From Semisulcospira habei (lineage: Eukaryota > Mollusca > Gastropoda > Semisulcospiridae): a stretch of DNA of 64,000 nt. The translations under genes and the position numbers were made by a program. Below are positions 1 to 10,319 of this stretch, piece after piece (within the stretch, counting starts at the first letter, position 1; each line of letters starts with the position of its first letter). The notes under the pieces were generated by a model. The model did not search any database. It saw only the letters and a program-made list of their open reading frames with translations, and was not told the origin of the DNA. The stretch covers positions 228,165,376 to 228,229,375 of the forward strand of contig BTPG01000004.1 in the NCBI GenBank assembly GCA_036245525.1. Direction: 5' to 3'.

Positions 1-321
1 AATAAATAAATAAACAGAACATTGAATGTATGTCGCCAGCCGGTCAAATACGTTAAATAAACCTAACACATGGGGCCTAAATAAAGCTAAGACCATTTAG
101 CAACACACATCCAATATCAAGAGCTACAGGCAGTGCAGACAGTAGGGAGAGTTTTAAAAAGGCAAACACAGGTGAATGGACAAAGGGTAGACAGAAACAC
201 ATGCCCCAGAATAGAGAGAAAAACCCACCCTGTGGGGCTGACCAGGGTGACCCTGGGAACTAAAAAATACCTAACCCCACCCAAGTCCCCCAGGGCAGAC
301 CCGGGTGGGGGGCCAGCAGTC
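1..321 (-). repeat. SINE-like retroposon S1, (AATC)n-tail family
   Basis: First of four copies of a roughly 390-bp unit; the others are at 21583-21966, 26187-26523 (resuming at 33664) and 50506-50898. Seen from the minus strand the unit begins near CCCCACCCGGGTCTGCCCTG. It ends, in complete copies, with a poly(T)/A-rich stretch, the block GGGACGTTAAGCAATGTAC and an (AATC)n tail. This copy lacks the tail part: the left end is (AATA)n at the window edge. The short ORF it contains is not a gene. No tRNA-type A or B box was recognised, so it may be a LINE 3' end moved as a unit rather than a true SINE. Confidence 0.75.
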
Positions 322-329
322 TAGGCACG

Positions 330-1196
330 ACGCGTCAGAATAAAATATTCATAGCACTTACAATGTATTCATAACTAGTTGGATATGCATCAACCCTATA
401 ACGTTATTCATAGCTGGTTGGTCTGTATTCACAACACCTATCTAATAGTTTTTCAATATGTACTAACCCTATTTTGATATTCATGAAGGGATCTCAGCGA
501 GTAAGTTATTCTGTAGCGCATGTCCTTTGCAAGCCACCTGTGTTTGCTTTATCATTCAACTGTGAGAGGTGTCACTTCAGTTTATGAATAAGCCGGCTTT
601 TGAAAGCTATTAGTCGACTTCATATATACTCATGACTGGTACCCGAGAAATCAAAACGGTGGTTACTCTACACTATAAACAGTTGGATAAGAAACCAACA
701 AGTAATATCTTACACACGCACACACACACACACACACGCACACACAAACAAACAAACAAACAAACAAACAAACAAACAGACACACAAACAAACAAACAAA
801 CAAACAAACATATGCACACACACACACACGCACTTACAGACACTCATGTCAGTACAATTTTATCGTAAGCCTGAGCCGTGTCAGTGTTTGTTTGCTTTTT
901 GTATTATCTCTCTCGCCCGCTTTTCAATAGCAGGGGACACATTCCATTCTTATTCAAGGGCTGTGCTCTTGAAAAGCTCTCAGCCATCACAGCTATAGCC
1001 GTTTAAATCGCTAAATAATGTCAAAGTTCAACAGGTGACATGTTACTCTTCAAAAGAGAGCAAAACGGTTATACATGCGAGGGCTTAATGTACTCATGTC
1101 TATAAGGCACTGAAAAACAGTTAGATAAGAAACTACCAAATGGTCTCAAGTAAAACAACTAACTTAAGGTTATCTTAAAGTGAGTTACAATAGGAA
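330..1196. other. AT-rich stretch without a gene
   Basis: No convincing coding potential. It holds a compound microsatellite (annotated separately) and otherwise unassigned AT-rich sequence up to the truncated end of LINE-I copy a. Confidence 0.5.
713..832. repeat. compound (CA)n/(CAAA)n microsatellite
   Basis: About 120 bp of CA repeats alternating with CAAA repeats, visible directly. An ORF read through it encodes only TH and NKQT repeats and is an artefact. Confidence 0.95.
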
Positions 1197-1200
1197 CTTA

Positions 1201-1535
1201 TTAGTGCGTAACATACGTGTGCCCGATGTGGAGCCGAGCAAGGACAGTCTCCTCACGGCGGCTGCCGCAGCGGAAAGGTAGACTGTCGGACAACGTAGGA
1301 AGAGCTTCATAAAGCTTGTTCCCTTCCTCTTTGTCCCACTTGAACTGCCACTCGCGGCCTATGTACGCACTAATCACAGGTTTAAAATCACTAAAAACAG
1401 TCTGTGTGTCAGTGACAGGGTCACTGCGGGCACTGTTGGCAGCAGAATCTGTGATTCTGTTGCCTTCGATGCCCACATGGCCTGGGACCCAAACAAAAAT
1501 GATATCATAATATTCCTTCATCAAGTCTGCGTAGA
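1201..1535 (-). pseudogene. LINE-I ORF2 C-terminal fragment (RNase H end)
   Basis: Translates to the last part of the RNase H domain with the motif VWVPGHVGIEGN followed by D in ITDSAANSA, then a conserved C-terminal region ending HIGHTYVTH. It continues at 4848-5796 after the inserted RTE-like element. It is dead: the ORF is interrupted and the 5' half of the LINE is missing. Confidence 0.85.
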
Positions 1536-4500
1536 CCTCGCGCTGGGACCATACGGCGTTGAGGCGCGTCCCCTGGGTGGTGGATAGGGGGTCCCTCGTG
1601 AGAGGGGTGCACCGAATGAAATAAGGTGCCGTGAACCAACATGATCTAAGGGAAGGTGACCCCGACAGAAAACCCCTGGTCCTCCTAGTAAGGGGGTTGG
1701 GCGTGGGGGTAGCTTCCCCACCCTGCAAAAAAGGAAATAGCTACAAAAACGCCGACGAAAAGACTAACAGTAATTCCTTTCCTGGAGGAGGAAGGTTCTT
1801 CTACCAGAAGAGTTATGACGTCCTGTGGTGAAAGCCGGAAGTCTTCGGAAGCCACAGGACCGAGCCGCCTCTCTCTATCCAGGGATACAACCATGGGCAC
1901 ATGGAACGTTAAGACCATGTACCAGAGCGGCAAGGCCGCCCAGATAGCAGCGGAAATGTAAAAGTACAACCTTTCCCTGCTAGGTATCAGTGAAGCCAGA
2001 TGGACGCAGTCTGGCCAGAAAAGGCTGTTAAGTGGGGAGATGATTCTGTATTCAGGTCATGAAGAGGAGAATGCCCCCCATACAGAAGGCGTAGCATTCA
2101 TGCTGTCACCAGTGGCACAAAGAGCACTGATGGGCTGGGAACCTCTTGGGCCAAGAATCATCACAGCAGCCTTTAGAACCAAGAAAAAGCTCAAGCTGAA
2201 CGTCATCCAGTGTTATGCGCCCACTAATGACAGGGACGAGGAAGAGAAACAAGAGTTCTACGACCGACTCCAGAGTGCCTTGGACAAATGTGCGGAGCGA
2301 GACATCACCATCGTCATGGGCGATTTTAATGCCAAAATAGGGGAGGACAATACCGGATACGAAGAGGTGATGGGGAGACAGGGACTAGGCTTGGAGATGA
2401 GTGAGAACGGGGAGAGGTTTGTAGACTTTTGTGCTCTAAACAGACTTGTCATTGGAGGCAGCATCTTCCCACACAGAAGGATACACAAAGCAACTTGGGT
2501 CTCACCTGACCATACAACAGAAAACCAAATAGACCATATCTGCATTAGCAAGAAATTTAGAAGATCCCTTCAAGATGTTTGAGTTAGGAGGGGAGCAGAT
2601 GTCGCCTCCGACCACCATCTGCTTACCTTAAGAATGAAGCTCAAGCTAAAGAAAAGCCGCACAGAGACAACAAGAAGACAGCGCTATAATGTAGGCCTCC
2701 TGAGAGAAACTGGAGTTAGAGAAGAGTTCAAACTGGTGCTGTCCAACCGGTTTCAAGCGCTACAGGAGCTAGTAAATGAAGAGGAGGCGGTCACCACAGA
2801 GCAGCAGTGGAAGGCAGTTAGAGAGGCGCTGAACTCAACCTGCAAAGACATTGTAGGGTTCAGGAAACACCATCACAAGGACTGGCTGTCAGCACAGACC
2901 TTGAAGAAGATAGAAGTGAGGAAGCAGAAGAAAGCAGTTGTCAACAACAGTCGCACGAGAGCAGCCAAAGTAAGGGCACAGGGGGAATACTGGGAAGCCA
3001 ACCGCGAGGTGAAGAGGAGTATCAGGGCAGACAAGAGGGCCTACACAGACAGCCTGGCAGCAGAGGCAGAAAAGGCAGCAGGCAGCGGCAATATGAAACA
3101 GCTCTACGACATTACCAGAAGATTGTCAGGCAAGTATGGCCATACAGAAAGACCAGTAAAAGACAAAGAAGGCAAGCCTATTGCAGACAAAGCAGACCAA
3201 CTCGACAGATGGGCCGAGTATTTTGAAGAGTTACTGAACAGACCTAGACCACCCGACCCCCCAGACATCCAGCCGGCAGAGACCGACCTACCCATCAGCT
3301 GTGACAGACCCAGCCGGGAAGAGATCAGAAGAGCAGTGGCATTTTTGAAGAACGGCAAAGCAGCAGGCCCAGATGGCATCCCAGCGGAGTCTCTGAAAGC
3401 AGACCCAGAGACCACAGTGGAGATGCTGTACCCACTGTTTGGAAAGATCTGGGAAGAGGAGGTGATGCCGGCTGACTGGAAGGAGGGGTACCTAATCAAG
3501 CTTCCCAAGAAAGGCGACCTCAGCAAGTGTTCCAACTACAGAGGAATCACCTTGCTGTCAGTACCAGGAAAGGTCTTCAACAGGATCGTCCTGGAGAGAA
3601 TGAAGAGCTCCGTTGACCCCCAGCTGAGAGACCAGCAAGCAGGATTCAGGAAGAACCGATCATGTACAGACCAGATCGCCACTCTCCGCATCATCGTGGA
3701 ACAGTCTCTGGAGTGGAGCTCCCCGCTGTACGTCAACTTTGTGGATTATGAGAAAGCATTTGACAGTGTGGACCGAGAGACTCTGTGGAAACTCCTACGA
3801 CACTACGGTGTACCCATAAAGCTCGTCCGCCTGATCAAGAGCAGCTACGATGGTATGACATGTCGCGTGATCCATGAAGGGCAGTTCACCAGGGAGCTCC
3901 AGGTCAGAACTGGTGTCAGGCAGGGGTGTCTGCTGTCTCCGTTCCTCTTCCTACTGGCCATAGACTGGGTCATGAAGATGACCACAGAGCACAGACGAAG
4001 TGGAATACAGTGGACACTGTGGACACAGCTTGACGACCTCGATTTTGCAGACGACTTGGCATTACTGTCCCACACTCATCAACAAATGCAGGACAAGACC
4101 ACGAGGCTTGCTGACATCTCGTCCCAAGTGGGCCTCACCATTCACAAACAGAAAACAAAGACAATGAGGCTGAACGCAACCAGGGAGGAACCAGTCTTGC
4201 TTGCTGGCACCCCGTTGGAGGAGGTGGAGTCCTTCACCTATCTCGGGAGCATCATAGACAAAAAAGGCGGCACTGATGCAGATGTCAGAGCACGAATCGG
4301 TAAAGCCAGAGCAGCCTTTCTCCAGCTGAAAAAAGTGTGGAGTTCCAGAGAGCTGTCACAACACACCAAAGTCCGGATCTTCAACTCCAATGTAAAAGCA
4401 GTTCTCCTATATGGAGCAGAGACTTGGAGATTGACAAAAACCACAGTCAACAGAGTACAGACCTTCATGAACAGTTGCCTTAGAAGAATTTTGAAATCCA

Positions 4501-4834
4501 CTGGCCAGAGAAGATCAGCAATGTCAGACTCTGGGAGAGAACAGAGCAGATAACAGCAGAGAATGAAATTGGGCGAAGAAGATGGGGATGGATCGGTCAC
4601 AGTCTGAGAAAGCCAGCTTCCAGTACCACTAGGCAGGCATTGTCATGGAACCCCCAGGGAAAGAGGAAAAGAGGTAGGCCGAGAAACTTCTGGCGTCGAG
4701 ACCTCCAAGCAGACATCAAGAGACTGGGAACCACCTGGAGTAAAATCGAAGGAGAAGCACAGGACAGGAGTTGCTGGAGGTCTCTCGTCGACGGCCTATA
4801 CCCGGGTAGGGGTGACAGGCGTAAGTAAGTAAGT
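1536..4834 (+). mobile_element. RTE-like LINE, almost full length (RTE-A copy 1)
   Basis: Flanked by a perfect 13-bp target duplication AAGTCTGCGTAGA (1523-1535 and 4835-4847) within LINE-I copy a. It has a GC-rich 5' leader of about 350 bp, one endonuclease-RT reading frame (1893-4828), and a 3' end of GTAA tetranucleotide repeats typical of RTE-type tails. Fragments of the same family lie at 6634-6781, 17376-17655 and 35693-36943. The leader, endonuclease and RT resemble mollusc sequences often annotated as craniofacial development protein 2-like; assignment to the RTE group is from RT style and tail, not from a search. Confidence 0.85.
1893..4828 (+). pseudogene. RTE-A endonuclease/reverse transcriptase, broken by two stops and a frameshift
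   Basis: Encodes an APE-type endonuclease followed by a reverse transcriptase. The nuclease shows GTWNVKTM, SEARW, MGDFNAKIG, and SDHHLL near 2610. RT motifs in order are KAAGPDGIP, YRGITLLSVPGKVFNR, QAGFRKNRSCTDQI, VDYEKAFDSVD, GVRQGCLLSPFLF, the catalytic FADDLALLSH near 4044-4073, and FTYLGSIID. Breaks against the family frame: TAA at 1959-1961, TGA at 2580-2582 where an Arg codon is expected, and one missing A near 4492-4496 (compare 36613-36624), after which the C-terminal domain continues in another frame to 4828. Otherwise little decayed, suggesting a fairly young copy. Confidence 0.88.
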
Positions 4835-4847
4835 AAGTCTGCGTAGA

Positions 4848-5796
4848 GCTCTCTAATCTGCACCAGCAGTGGGTGGTCTGTTCCCGCGCCCTGAAGGGCC
4901 TGCAGGGCAGAAAGAGAGTCAGACAGAATCAGGAAGTTCCATTCCCGAGACTGATAGGCATGCTTGAGTGCCAGCAGAATTGCCTGCAGCTCTGCACTAA
5001 ATACAGAGGAATGGTCAGGTAGGCGGAGCTTAAATGGGCGTCTAGGATGGCAAGAACACACTGCAGCCACAGCCACTCTCCCATCCTCAGACTTGGACCC
5101 ATCCGTATAAAGACGACAATAGCCAGGAAAACTTGAAAGGAGTTCATTGAGGCTCTGTTGGTATATGGCTGGTGGAGTACAATCCTTCTTGTGGGCGGTC
5201 AAGTCCAGCAAGATGTCAGGAACTGGTAGTAGCCAGGGTGGAGTGACGTGTTGCAGAGATTCCGAAACTTTGTCCAGGTCCACTCCAGCCACCTGCAGAT
5301 GAGGTCGGACACGGAAGGAAAGTGGTCGGACAGCTCCCGGATGGGCATCGTAAATCTCTGCAAACGACGGGTTAAAAACACAATCATAGGCAGGATTGTC
5401 TGGATGTGCCTTCAGCTTCAGAACGTAGCTGAGCATGAGGCGGATGCAGCGGAGCTTGAGAGAAGGCTCCCTGGCCTCGGCATACAGACTAGGAACTGGA
5501 GATGTCCTGAAGGCCCCTAGACATATGCGCAGACCTTGATGGTGAATTGTGTTCAGACGCTGTAGAACATACTTGGAAACCGAGCCATATACCACAGAGC
5601 CGTAATCCAGTTTGGACCGAACAAGGGCCCGGTACAGTCGAAGTAAGACAATGCGGTCTGCACCCCAGTCAGTACGACCAACGACACGAAGAATGTCGAG
5701 GGCCTTCTGACAAGTGGTTCTAAGGTAGTTAACATGGTTGCAAAAATTCAATCTTTTGTCAAAGATGACCCCCAGAAACTTTGCCTCTTCGTCTCA
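4848..5796 (-). pseudogene. LINE-I ORF2 fragment (RT end and RNase H start)
   Basis: Minus-strand frame giving the thumb and post-RT region (HVNYLRTTCQKALDILRVVG, LDYGSVVYGS) and the start of RNase H: LYTDGSKSEDG supplies the first Asp, VFSAELQAILLAL the Glu and ILSDSLSALQAL the second Asp. The fourth catalytic region lies beyond the RTE-A insertion at 1201-1535. Truncated 5' at 5796. Confidence 0.85.
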
Positions 5797-6611
5797 GCCT
5801 CCCCTGGCTGATATAAATATCTCACCTGTTTAGTAAATAAACTTGTGTCTGGTGCTGGGGTTGGTCCTGTTTTTGGTTCTGTAATTGTTTTCAATTTAAT
5901 AGCATCAGCAGGCTTAGGATGGCCTTCATTATTCATTGCTTTTATCACATGTGGTAATCTCTTAACCCACTCAGTGTTACGGGTGTCATGCATGAGTTCC
6001 TTAGAATACTGGTAACTGAAAAGTCTTTCTGATAACTGTTTGTTAAAGTTCTCTACAATTGCCTGTGATCTGTGTACGCCTGGAATGCCTCGTCTGACCA
6101 GTACACCATGCTTAGCAAATAACTGATTAACAGCACCTTTGAATTCTGATCCGTCATCAACCTGCACTAGTCTGGGGTATCTTAAAGGGCCTCGACTATA
6201 TATTGTTGATAATGCTGTAGCAACTGTACTGGCTGTTTTGTCAGATATGGGTTCAGCGTCTTTATACCTTGAAGCAATGTCTACAACAGTTAATGCATAC
6301 TTGTATCGTTTCTTTCTTATTGTGTCATGTGGTAAGAACAAAAGGTCCATTTGGTGTGTGTCATTTGGGGTAGTGTTCTCAAAATGAGGTCTAGATATCT
6401 TTCTTGGAGCAGGGAGATATATCTGCCAAATTGCCTGTCTCTGTAACCATTGCTTGACTTGACTGAGTGTTATATCTCCGCCCACAGCGGCATGTAATTT
6501 TTCAATAGCTGTTTGTCCTTTCCAATAGCCTGATGGAGAGTAATATATTTTTGATAGTTTATTTTCGGCTGCCATTTTTTCTAGCAATGAAAACTCCTGT
6601 AAAATAAACAA
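5797..6611 (-). CDS. Polinton retroviral-type integrase, C-terminus replaced by LINE sequence
   Basis: DDE-type integrase that would insert the Polinton DNA. Counting from the first Met at 6611, candidate catalytic residues are D89 (in QMDLLFL), D152/D153 (in QVDDGSEF) and E187 (in SQAIVENFN), spaced close to the D,D35E pattern. The N-terminal part has YYSPSGYWKG, a pattern I associate with Polinton integrases. A second Met at 6575 is a plausible alternative start. The frame runs on past 5797 into unrelated LINE-I sequence and stops at 5748, so the native C-terminus is lost. No stop or frameshift is seen in the catalytic core. Confidence 0.85.
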
Positions 6612-7152
6612 ATGTCATTCCCACTAGAACAAATCTGGCGTCGAGACCTCCAAGCAGACATCAAGAGACTGGGAACCACCTGGAGTAGAATCGAAGGAGA
6701 AGCACAGGACAGGAGTTGCTGGAGGTCTCTCGTCGACGGCCTATACCCGGGTAGGGGTGACAGGCGTAAGTAAAGTAAGTAACTAGAACAAAGATTATCT
6801 CTCCATTTCTTTGTTGTGTGCTTGGTTTGTAATAGTCACTTAGTTTTGGTTTCGGGATAGACATGTCTTCACCTGTGACAAGATAGTATTCCCTGATTGC
6901 TTCGTCTGTATTTGAAAACGTATGTTGTGCGTGGCCTTCAAGCCTGAGTTTTTCATTGATGAAATCAAGTTTTTCAATTCTATTCTTTTCATAATCCTGC
7001 TGGGCTTGAGCGAGTTTCTCTGTTGCCTCATTGTGACGTTTCATTTCTTCTGCTGATTCTTCTCTACCCATTTTTGAAAAGAGATAATTAGAGACACTGA
7101 ATGCCAGAGCATTAACAACTGCCCCACCAATCATAATAGCTATCGTCGCCAT
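6559..7152 (-). pseudogene. Polinton small membrane/coiled-coil protein, interrupted by RTE-A fragment
   Basis: Starts at 7152. A hydrophobic N-terminal segment (residues 3-25) is followed by a charged stretch rich in E, K and Q (roughly residues 29-68) that looks coiled-coil. The frame runs into an RTE-A 3' end inserted at 6634-6781 with duplication ACTAGAACAAA, and so ends in foreign sequence. Read past the insertion, the original frame continues with a second hydrophobic segment to a TAA at 6559-6561, overlapping the integrase start. Function unknown. Confidence 0.6.
6634..6781 (+). mobile_element. RTE-A 3' end fragment, 148 bp
   Basis: Nearly identical to the last 150 bp of RTE-A copy 1 (4690-4834), ending with GTAA-type repeats. 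Bounded by an 11-bp target duplication ACTAGAACAAA (6623-6633 and 6782-6792), so it is a genuine 5'-truncated retrotransposition event inside the Polinton. Confidence 0.92.
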
Positions 7153-7160
7153 ATTTTTAT

Positions 7161-7385
7161 TTACATAGAAACATTTTCGGGAATAATCCCCTGCTTGACA
7201 AGAAAGTCTTTTGTCGCAATCGACGCTGTAACAACTACAATTAGCTTAGTGCTGTCTTCGAAATCGAGTCTACCGAGGTCTGCTGATTTGAGTAGACTTT
7301 TTCCCAGCATAGAATAAGCTACTGCTAATCCGCTGATTACGGCAGAGTGATAGACAAGGTTCATTATGTTCTTTGTGTCGCTCAT
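7161..7385 (-). CDS. Polinton small hydrophobic protein, 74 aa
   Basis: Starts at ATG 7385 and lies 8 bp upstream of the next Polinton ORF (start 7152). Two hydrophobic segments are visible (around residues 13-31 and 47-57), so a small membrane protein is likely. I do not recognise the family; it belongs to the Polinton by position and composition. Confidence 0.6.
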   Translation of the reverse strand: MSDTKNIMNLVYHSAVISGLAVAYSMLGKSLLKSADLGRLDFEDSTKLIVVVTASIATKDFLVKQGIIPENVSM

Positions 7386-7421
7386 TTTCTAATACAAGAA
7401 AAATTAAAATAATATTTTTAT

Positions 7422-7883
7422 TTACTGCATATAAAATGGGTCAACGGCTTTGGATGTTACTGGTAATGTGGCGACTTCTGGTTTTGTTTTTGGAGTGTCT
7501 GATTTTTTGGTCACTGTACGAGTCTGTGGTTTGTATTTTTTGTATAATTGATAACCTATGTAACCAAATCCGACAACAAATCCGGCAATTATATATTTTG
7601 TTGATTGAGGTTCGGGGTCAGGGTCAGGGGTAGACTGGGTTGTTTGTCTCTCACTTTGATAAGAGAGTGACGGTATTGACACAGGTCCTGACGATCCTGA
7701 CGGTGGATCAGTTACATGAGTCTTTTCTGTTTGTGCCTTAAGCTGTAATTTTTTTTGCCTATTATATTCGGCTAATCTTTTTCCAGCCTCAACCCTGCCA
7801 GGACTTTTAGTCTTCGTCACAGTTTGAACCTGTGTCAAAACTGGACTGGGGTTCGGTTGTGGAGTCGTCTGGGTTTCGTCCAT
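7422..7883 (-). CDS. Polinton single-pass membrane protein, 153 aa
   Basis: A Pro/Thr/Gln-rich N-terminal half (about residues 1-93) is followed by one clear membrane segment (IIAGFVVGFGYIGYQLY, about residues 96-112) and a Lys/Thr-rich tail. This resembles small membrane-anchored proteins of Polinton-like elements. The start lies within the end of the upstream ORF (7807-8340), a tight overlap typical of compact viral-type genomes. Function not assigned. Confidence 0.6.
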   Translation of the reverse strand: MDETQTTPQPNPSPVLTQVQTVTKTKSPGRVEAGKRLAEYNRQKKLQLKAQTEKTHVTDPPSGSSGPVSIPSLSYQSERQTTQSTPDPDPEPQSTKYIIAGFVVGFGYIGYQLYKKYKPQTRTVTKKSDTPKTKPEVATLPVTSKAVDPFYMQ

Positions 7884-8340
7884 TTTCTTCTGCAGTAAAA
7901 TTTATTTTTGAGAAATCAATATGACTTCCGGTAACAAGCAATGTTACAACAGGTGCAAGGTAATTTCCAAACTTGTAAAACATGACGCATGCTAATTTGC
8001 CAATTGAACTTGAAACAATAGGATTGCTTTCAAGGTCGTGTGAAAGACTGTCACTATCCACAGGTAGAAAGTGACTCACTGCTTTTGTGTATAGGCATAC
8101 TAGAGATCGACTTAAATCACGTGTCATTAGTGAAGCAATGTGGTTTTCATATTTAGCATGAAGTTTGATTAGCTCGTCAGCGGTGAGGGATTCTATGTCT
8201 TCTGTCATGTATTGTTTTCCGAGATACGCTTTTGACTTTCCAGAAACAACAACAGACAAAAGACGCTGTTTTTTCGAGTCTAAGTCTTTGTTTTCTACAG
8301 CATTGATATCATTGAGAAGAAGTAATTCGTCTTGATTCAT
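7807..8340 (-). CDS. Polinton hypothetical protein, about 177 aa
   Basis: Start chosen at the Met at 8340 (MNQDELLLLND) rather than 8373, because the upstream extension is AT-rich and low complexity. Mostly hydrophilic and helical, with one hydrophobic stretch near residues 125-150 and an acidic C-terminus. Overlaps the next ORF by about 77 bp. No family recognised. Confidence 0.55.
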   Translation of the reverse strand: MNQDELLLLNDINAVENKDLDSKKQRLLSVVVSGKSKAYLGKQYMTEDIESLTADELIKLHAKYENHIASLMTRDLSRSLVCLYTKAVSHFLPVDSDSLSHDLESNPIVSSSIGKLACVMFYKFGNYLAPVVTLLVTGSHIDFSKINFTAEENGRNPDDSTTEPQSSFDTGSNCDED

Positions 8341-8515
8341 TTTATAATAAAAAATAATAATTTTAAATGTCATTGATTTTGGAAACCTTTATTTTACTGA
8401 AAAAAATAAGGAGAAACCTAGAAAAACGGGGTTTGTTATTAAACGAGCGATTTGTGGTCCAAAAATCCTGGAATTTTGGGATAGATATAAATTGTCCAAA
8501 ACCACCCATAGTTCC

Positions 8516-10089
8516 TTTCTCTCTGCTGTCCATTGCCGGGAAAATTCTCGCAAGGTTGCTCCTGAATCGGCTGGTACCTGCCATCGCTGAAGACCACCTC
8601 CCAGAGGGCCAGTGTGGCTTCAGAGCCAACAGGAGTACCACCGACATGGTCTTTGTGCTGAGACAGCTTCAGGAGAAGTGCCGCGAGCAGAACAAAGGGC
8701 TGTACGTAACGTTTGTCGACCTAACAAAAGCGTTTGACACTGTGAGCAGGCAAGGTATGTGGCAGATCCTGGAGCGACTAGGCTGTCCCCCAAAGTTCCT
8801 CAACATGATCGTCCAGCTCCACGAGGACCAGCAAGGCCAGGTCAGACTAAACAGTGACCTCTCAGAACCATTCCCCATTCGCAACGGCGTGAAGCAAGGC
8901 TGCGTGCTGGCACCAACCCTCTTCACCATCTTCTTCAGCATGATGTTGAAGCAGGCCACAGTGGACCTCGACGATGACGACGCAGTGTACATCAGGTATC
9001 GTCTCGATGGCAGCCTGTTCAACCTCAGACGACTGCAGGCCCACACGAAAACCCTAGACCAACTGATTCGTGAGCTGCTCTTTGCTGATGACGCTGCCCT
9101 CGTTGCACACACAGAGAGAGCCTTGCAGCGCATTACGTCATGCTTCGCAGATGCCGCCCAGCTCTTTGGACTTGAGGTCAGTCTGAAAAAGACAGAGGTC
9201 CTTCATCAGCCGGCACCCAAGGAAGAGCATCGCCCTCCCCACATCACCATCGGCGAGTCCGAACTGAAGTCTGTACACCAGTTTACCTACCTTGGCTGCA
9301 TCATCACGTCAGACGCCAAGCTGGACAAGGAGCTGGAAAACAGGCTGGCAAAAGCGAACAGTGCTTTCGGGCGACTATTCAAGCGGGTGTGGCACAATCA
9401 ACAGCTGAAAAAAGGCACCAAGATCAGCGTGTACAGAGCTGTCATCCTCACCACCCTGCTGTACGGTTCCGAGTCCTGGGCCCTCTACCGCAGCCAACTA
9501 CGACTCCTCGAACGCTTTCACCAGCGCTGCCTGCGTACCATCCTCAGCATTCACTGGAGTGACTATGTCACCAACGTCGAGGTCCTTGAACAGGCGGAAA
9601 CTGTGAGCATCGAGGCTTTACTGCTGCGGACACAGCTTCGCTGGACAGGGCACATCTCCAGGATGGAGGATCATCGCCTACCCAAGATCACTCTGTTCGG
9701 CGAGCTCGCCACTGGACACCGAGAAAGAGGGGCGAAGAAGGGGCGAAAGAAGAGATACAAAGACTGTCTCAAGAAGTCACTTAGTGCCTGCCAAATCGAC
9801 CACCGCCAGTGGTCTTCGCTTGCTGCGGACCGTGACACATGGCGCTCCACCATTCACAAGGCAGCCGTCTCCTTTGAGGACTCTCGCAGAGCTAACCTTA
9901 AAGACAAGCGGCTCAGAAGAAAAAACAGAGCTGTCGTAACTCAGAACCCTGACCAGACCTTCCCCTGCAGCCACTGCGGTCGAACCTGCCTGTCCCGGAT
10001 TGGCCTCCGCAGCCACGAAAATGCCTGCAGACGACGTGGGCAAGCCCTATAGAATCTTCGTTCGCGAAGTCAAGCCAAGAGAGAAGACA
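8516..10089 (+). mobile_element. LINE-B copy 2, 5'-truncated
   Basis: Matches the 3' part of the complete LINE-B at 44868-48811, in plus orientation. The 5' truncation is at 8516, within the RT domain, where Polinton sequence stops. The 3' end (AAGCCAAGAGAGAAGAC) corresponds to the GAA-rich tail of the complete copy. It joins the 3' side of LINE-I copy b at about 10090. Confidence 0.88.
8517..10052 (+). CDS. LINE-B reverse transcriptase, C-terminal part with C2H2 finger
   Basis: Open frame of about 510 codons without stops (the ORF itself opens in Polinton sequence at 8367). RT motifs: AGKILARLLLNRL, QCGFRANRSTTDM, VDLTKAFDTVSR, GVKQGCVLAPTLF, the catalytic LLFADDAALVAH and FTYLGCIITSD. The C-terminus carries a C2H2-like finger (FPCSHCGRTC with SHENAC). 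Compared with the complete copy, it has a three-residue expansion (RGAKKGRKKRYK versus RGAPKKRYK). Intact but lacking the endonuclease and first RT blocks, so not autonomous. Confidence 0.9.
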   Translation, partial: FSLLSIAGKILARLLLNRLVPAIAEDHLPEGQCGFRANRSTTDMVFVLRQLQEKCREQNKGLYVTFVDLTKAFDTVSRQGMWQILERLGCPPKFLNMIVQLHEDQQGQVRLNSDLSEPFPIRNGVKQGCVLAPTLFTIFFSMMLKQATVDLDDDDAVYIRYRLDGSLFNLRRLQAHTKTLDQLIRELLFADDAALVAHTERALQRITSCFADAAQLFGLEVSLKKTEVLHQPAPKEEHRPPHITIGESELKSVHQFTYLGCIITSDAKLDKELENRLAKANSAFGRLFKRVWHNQQLKKGTKISVYRAVILTTLLYGSESWALYRSQLRLLERFHQRCLRTILSIHWSDYVTNVEVLEQAETVSIEALLLRTQLRWTGHISRMEDHRLPKITLFGELATGHRERGAKKGRKKRYKDCLKKSLSACQIDHRQWSSLAADRDTWRSTIHKAAVSFEDSRRANLKDKRLRRKNRAVVTQNPDQTFPCSHCGRTCLSRIGLRSHENACRRRGQAL

Positions 10090-10319
10090 AGATGTAAATA
10101 TAGATTAAAAATCTCAGGCTAAAATGTCGCACATGTCTTGAAAAGAAACGTCTACAGACTTTCAAAAAGGGCAAATAAAAAAATTCACATAGTCTATGAA
10201 TGCTCAGATCTTGTTAAAAATATTGCATTCTCTCAAAAAATTGAAGATTTTGTCCGGGGGAACATCCCGGAACAAAACCTTCAAGAAGTCTGCTGTGAAG
10301 TGCTTATATCTGGTGTCAG

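Larger units (their letters stand above)
1197..5796 (-). mobile_element. LINE-I copy a (I-like LINE with RNase H), split by an RTE-like insertion
   Basis: The segments 1197-1535 and 4836-5796 read as one piece of the same LINE when compared with copies b and e (10090-15963 and 18089-25744). They code on the minus strand for the end of the RT, the connection region and RNase H. An RTE-like element (1536-4834) splits it inside the RNase H, with the 13-bp duplication AAGTCTGCGTAGA on both sides. The copy is truncated 5' at 5796, where Polinton sequence begins. It is truncated 3' at 1197, so about 420 bp of 3' tail seen in other copies is missing. Confidence 0.85.
5797..8515 (-). mobile_element. 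Polinton/Maverick fragment
   Basis: A 2.7-kb AT-rich block, clearly different in composition from its neighbours, with five closely packed minus-strand ORFs: four small proteins and then an integrase. The integrase and small membrane-protein genes are the cargo expected of Polintons, which are virus-like self-synthesising DNA elements. No DNA polymerase B, packaging ATPase, capsid gene or terminal inverted repeat is present, so this is an internal fragment. It is truncated against LINE-I copy a on the left and LINE-B copy 2 on the right, and carries a 148-bp RTE-A insertion (6634-6781). Confidence 0.8.

Noticed and set aside
632..868. Threonine/histidine/lysine-repeat ORF
   Set aside because: Pure CA and CAAA microsatellite, no start context or homology.
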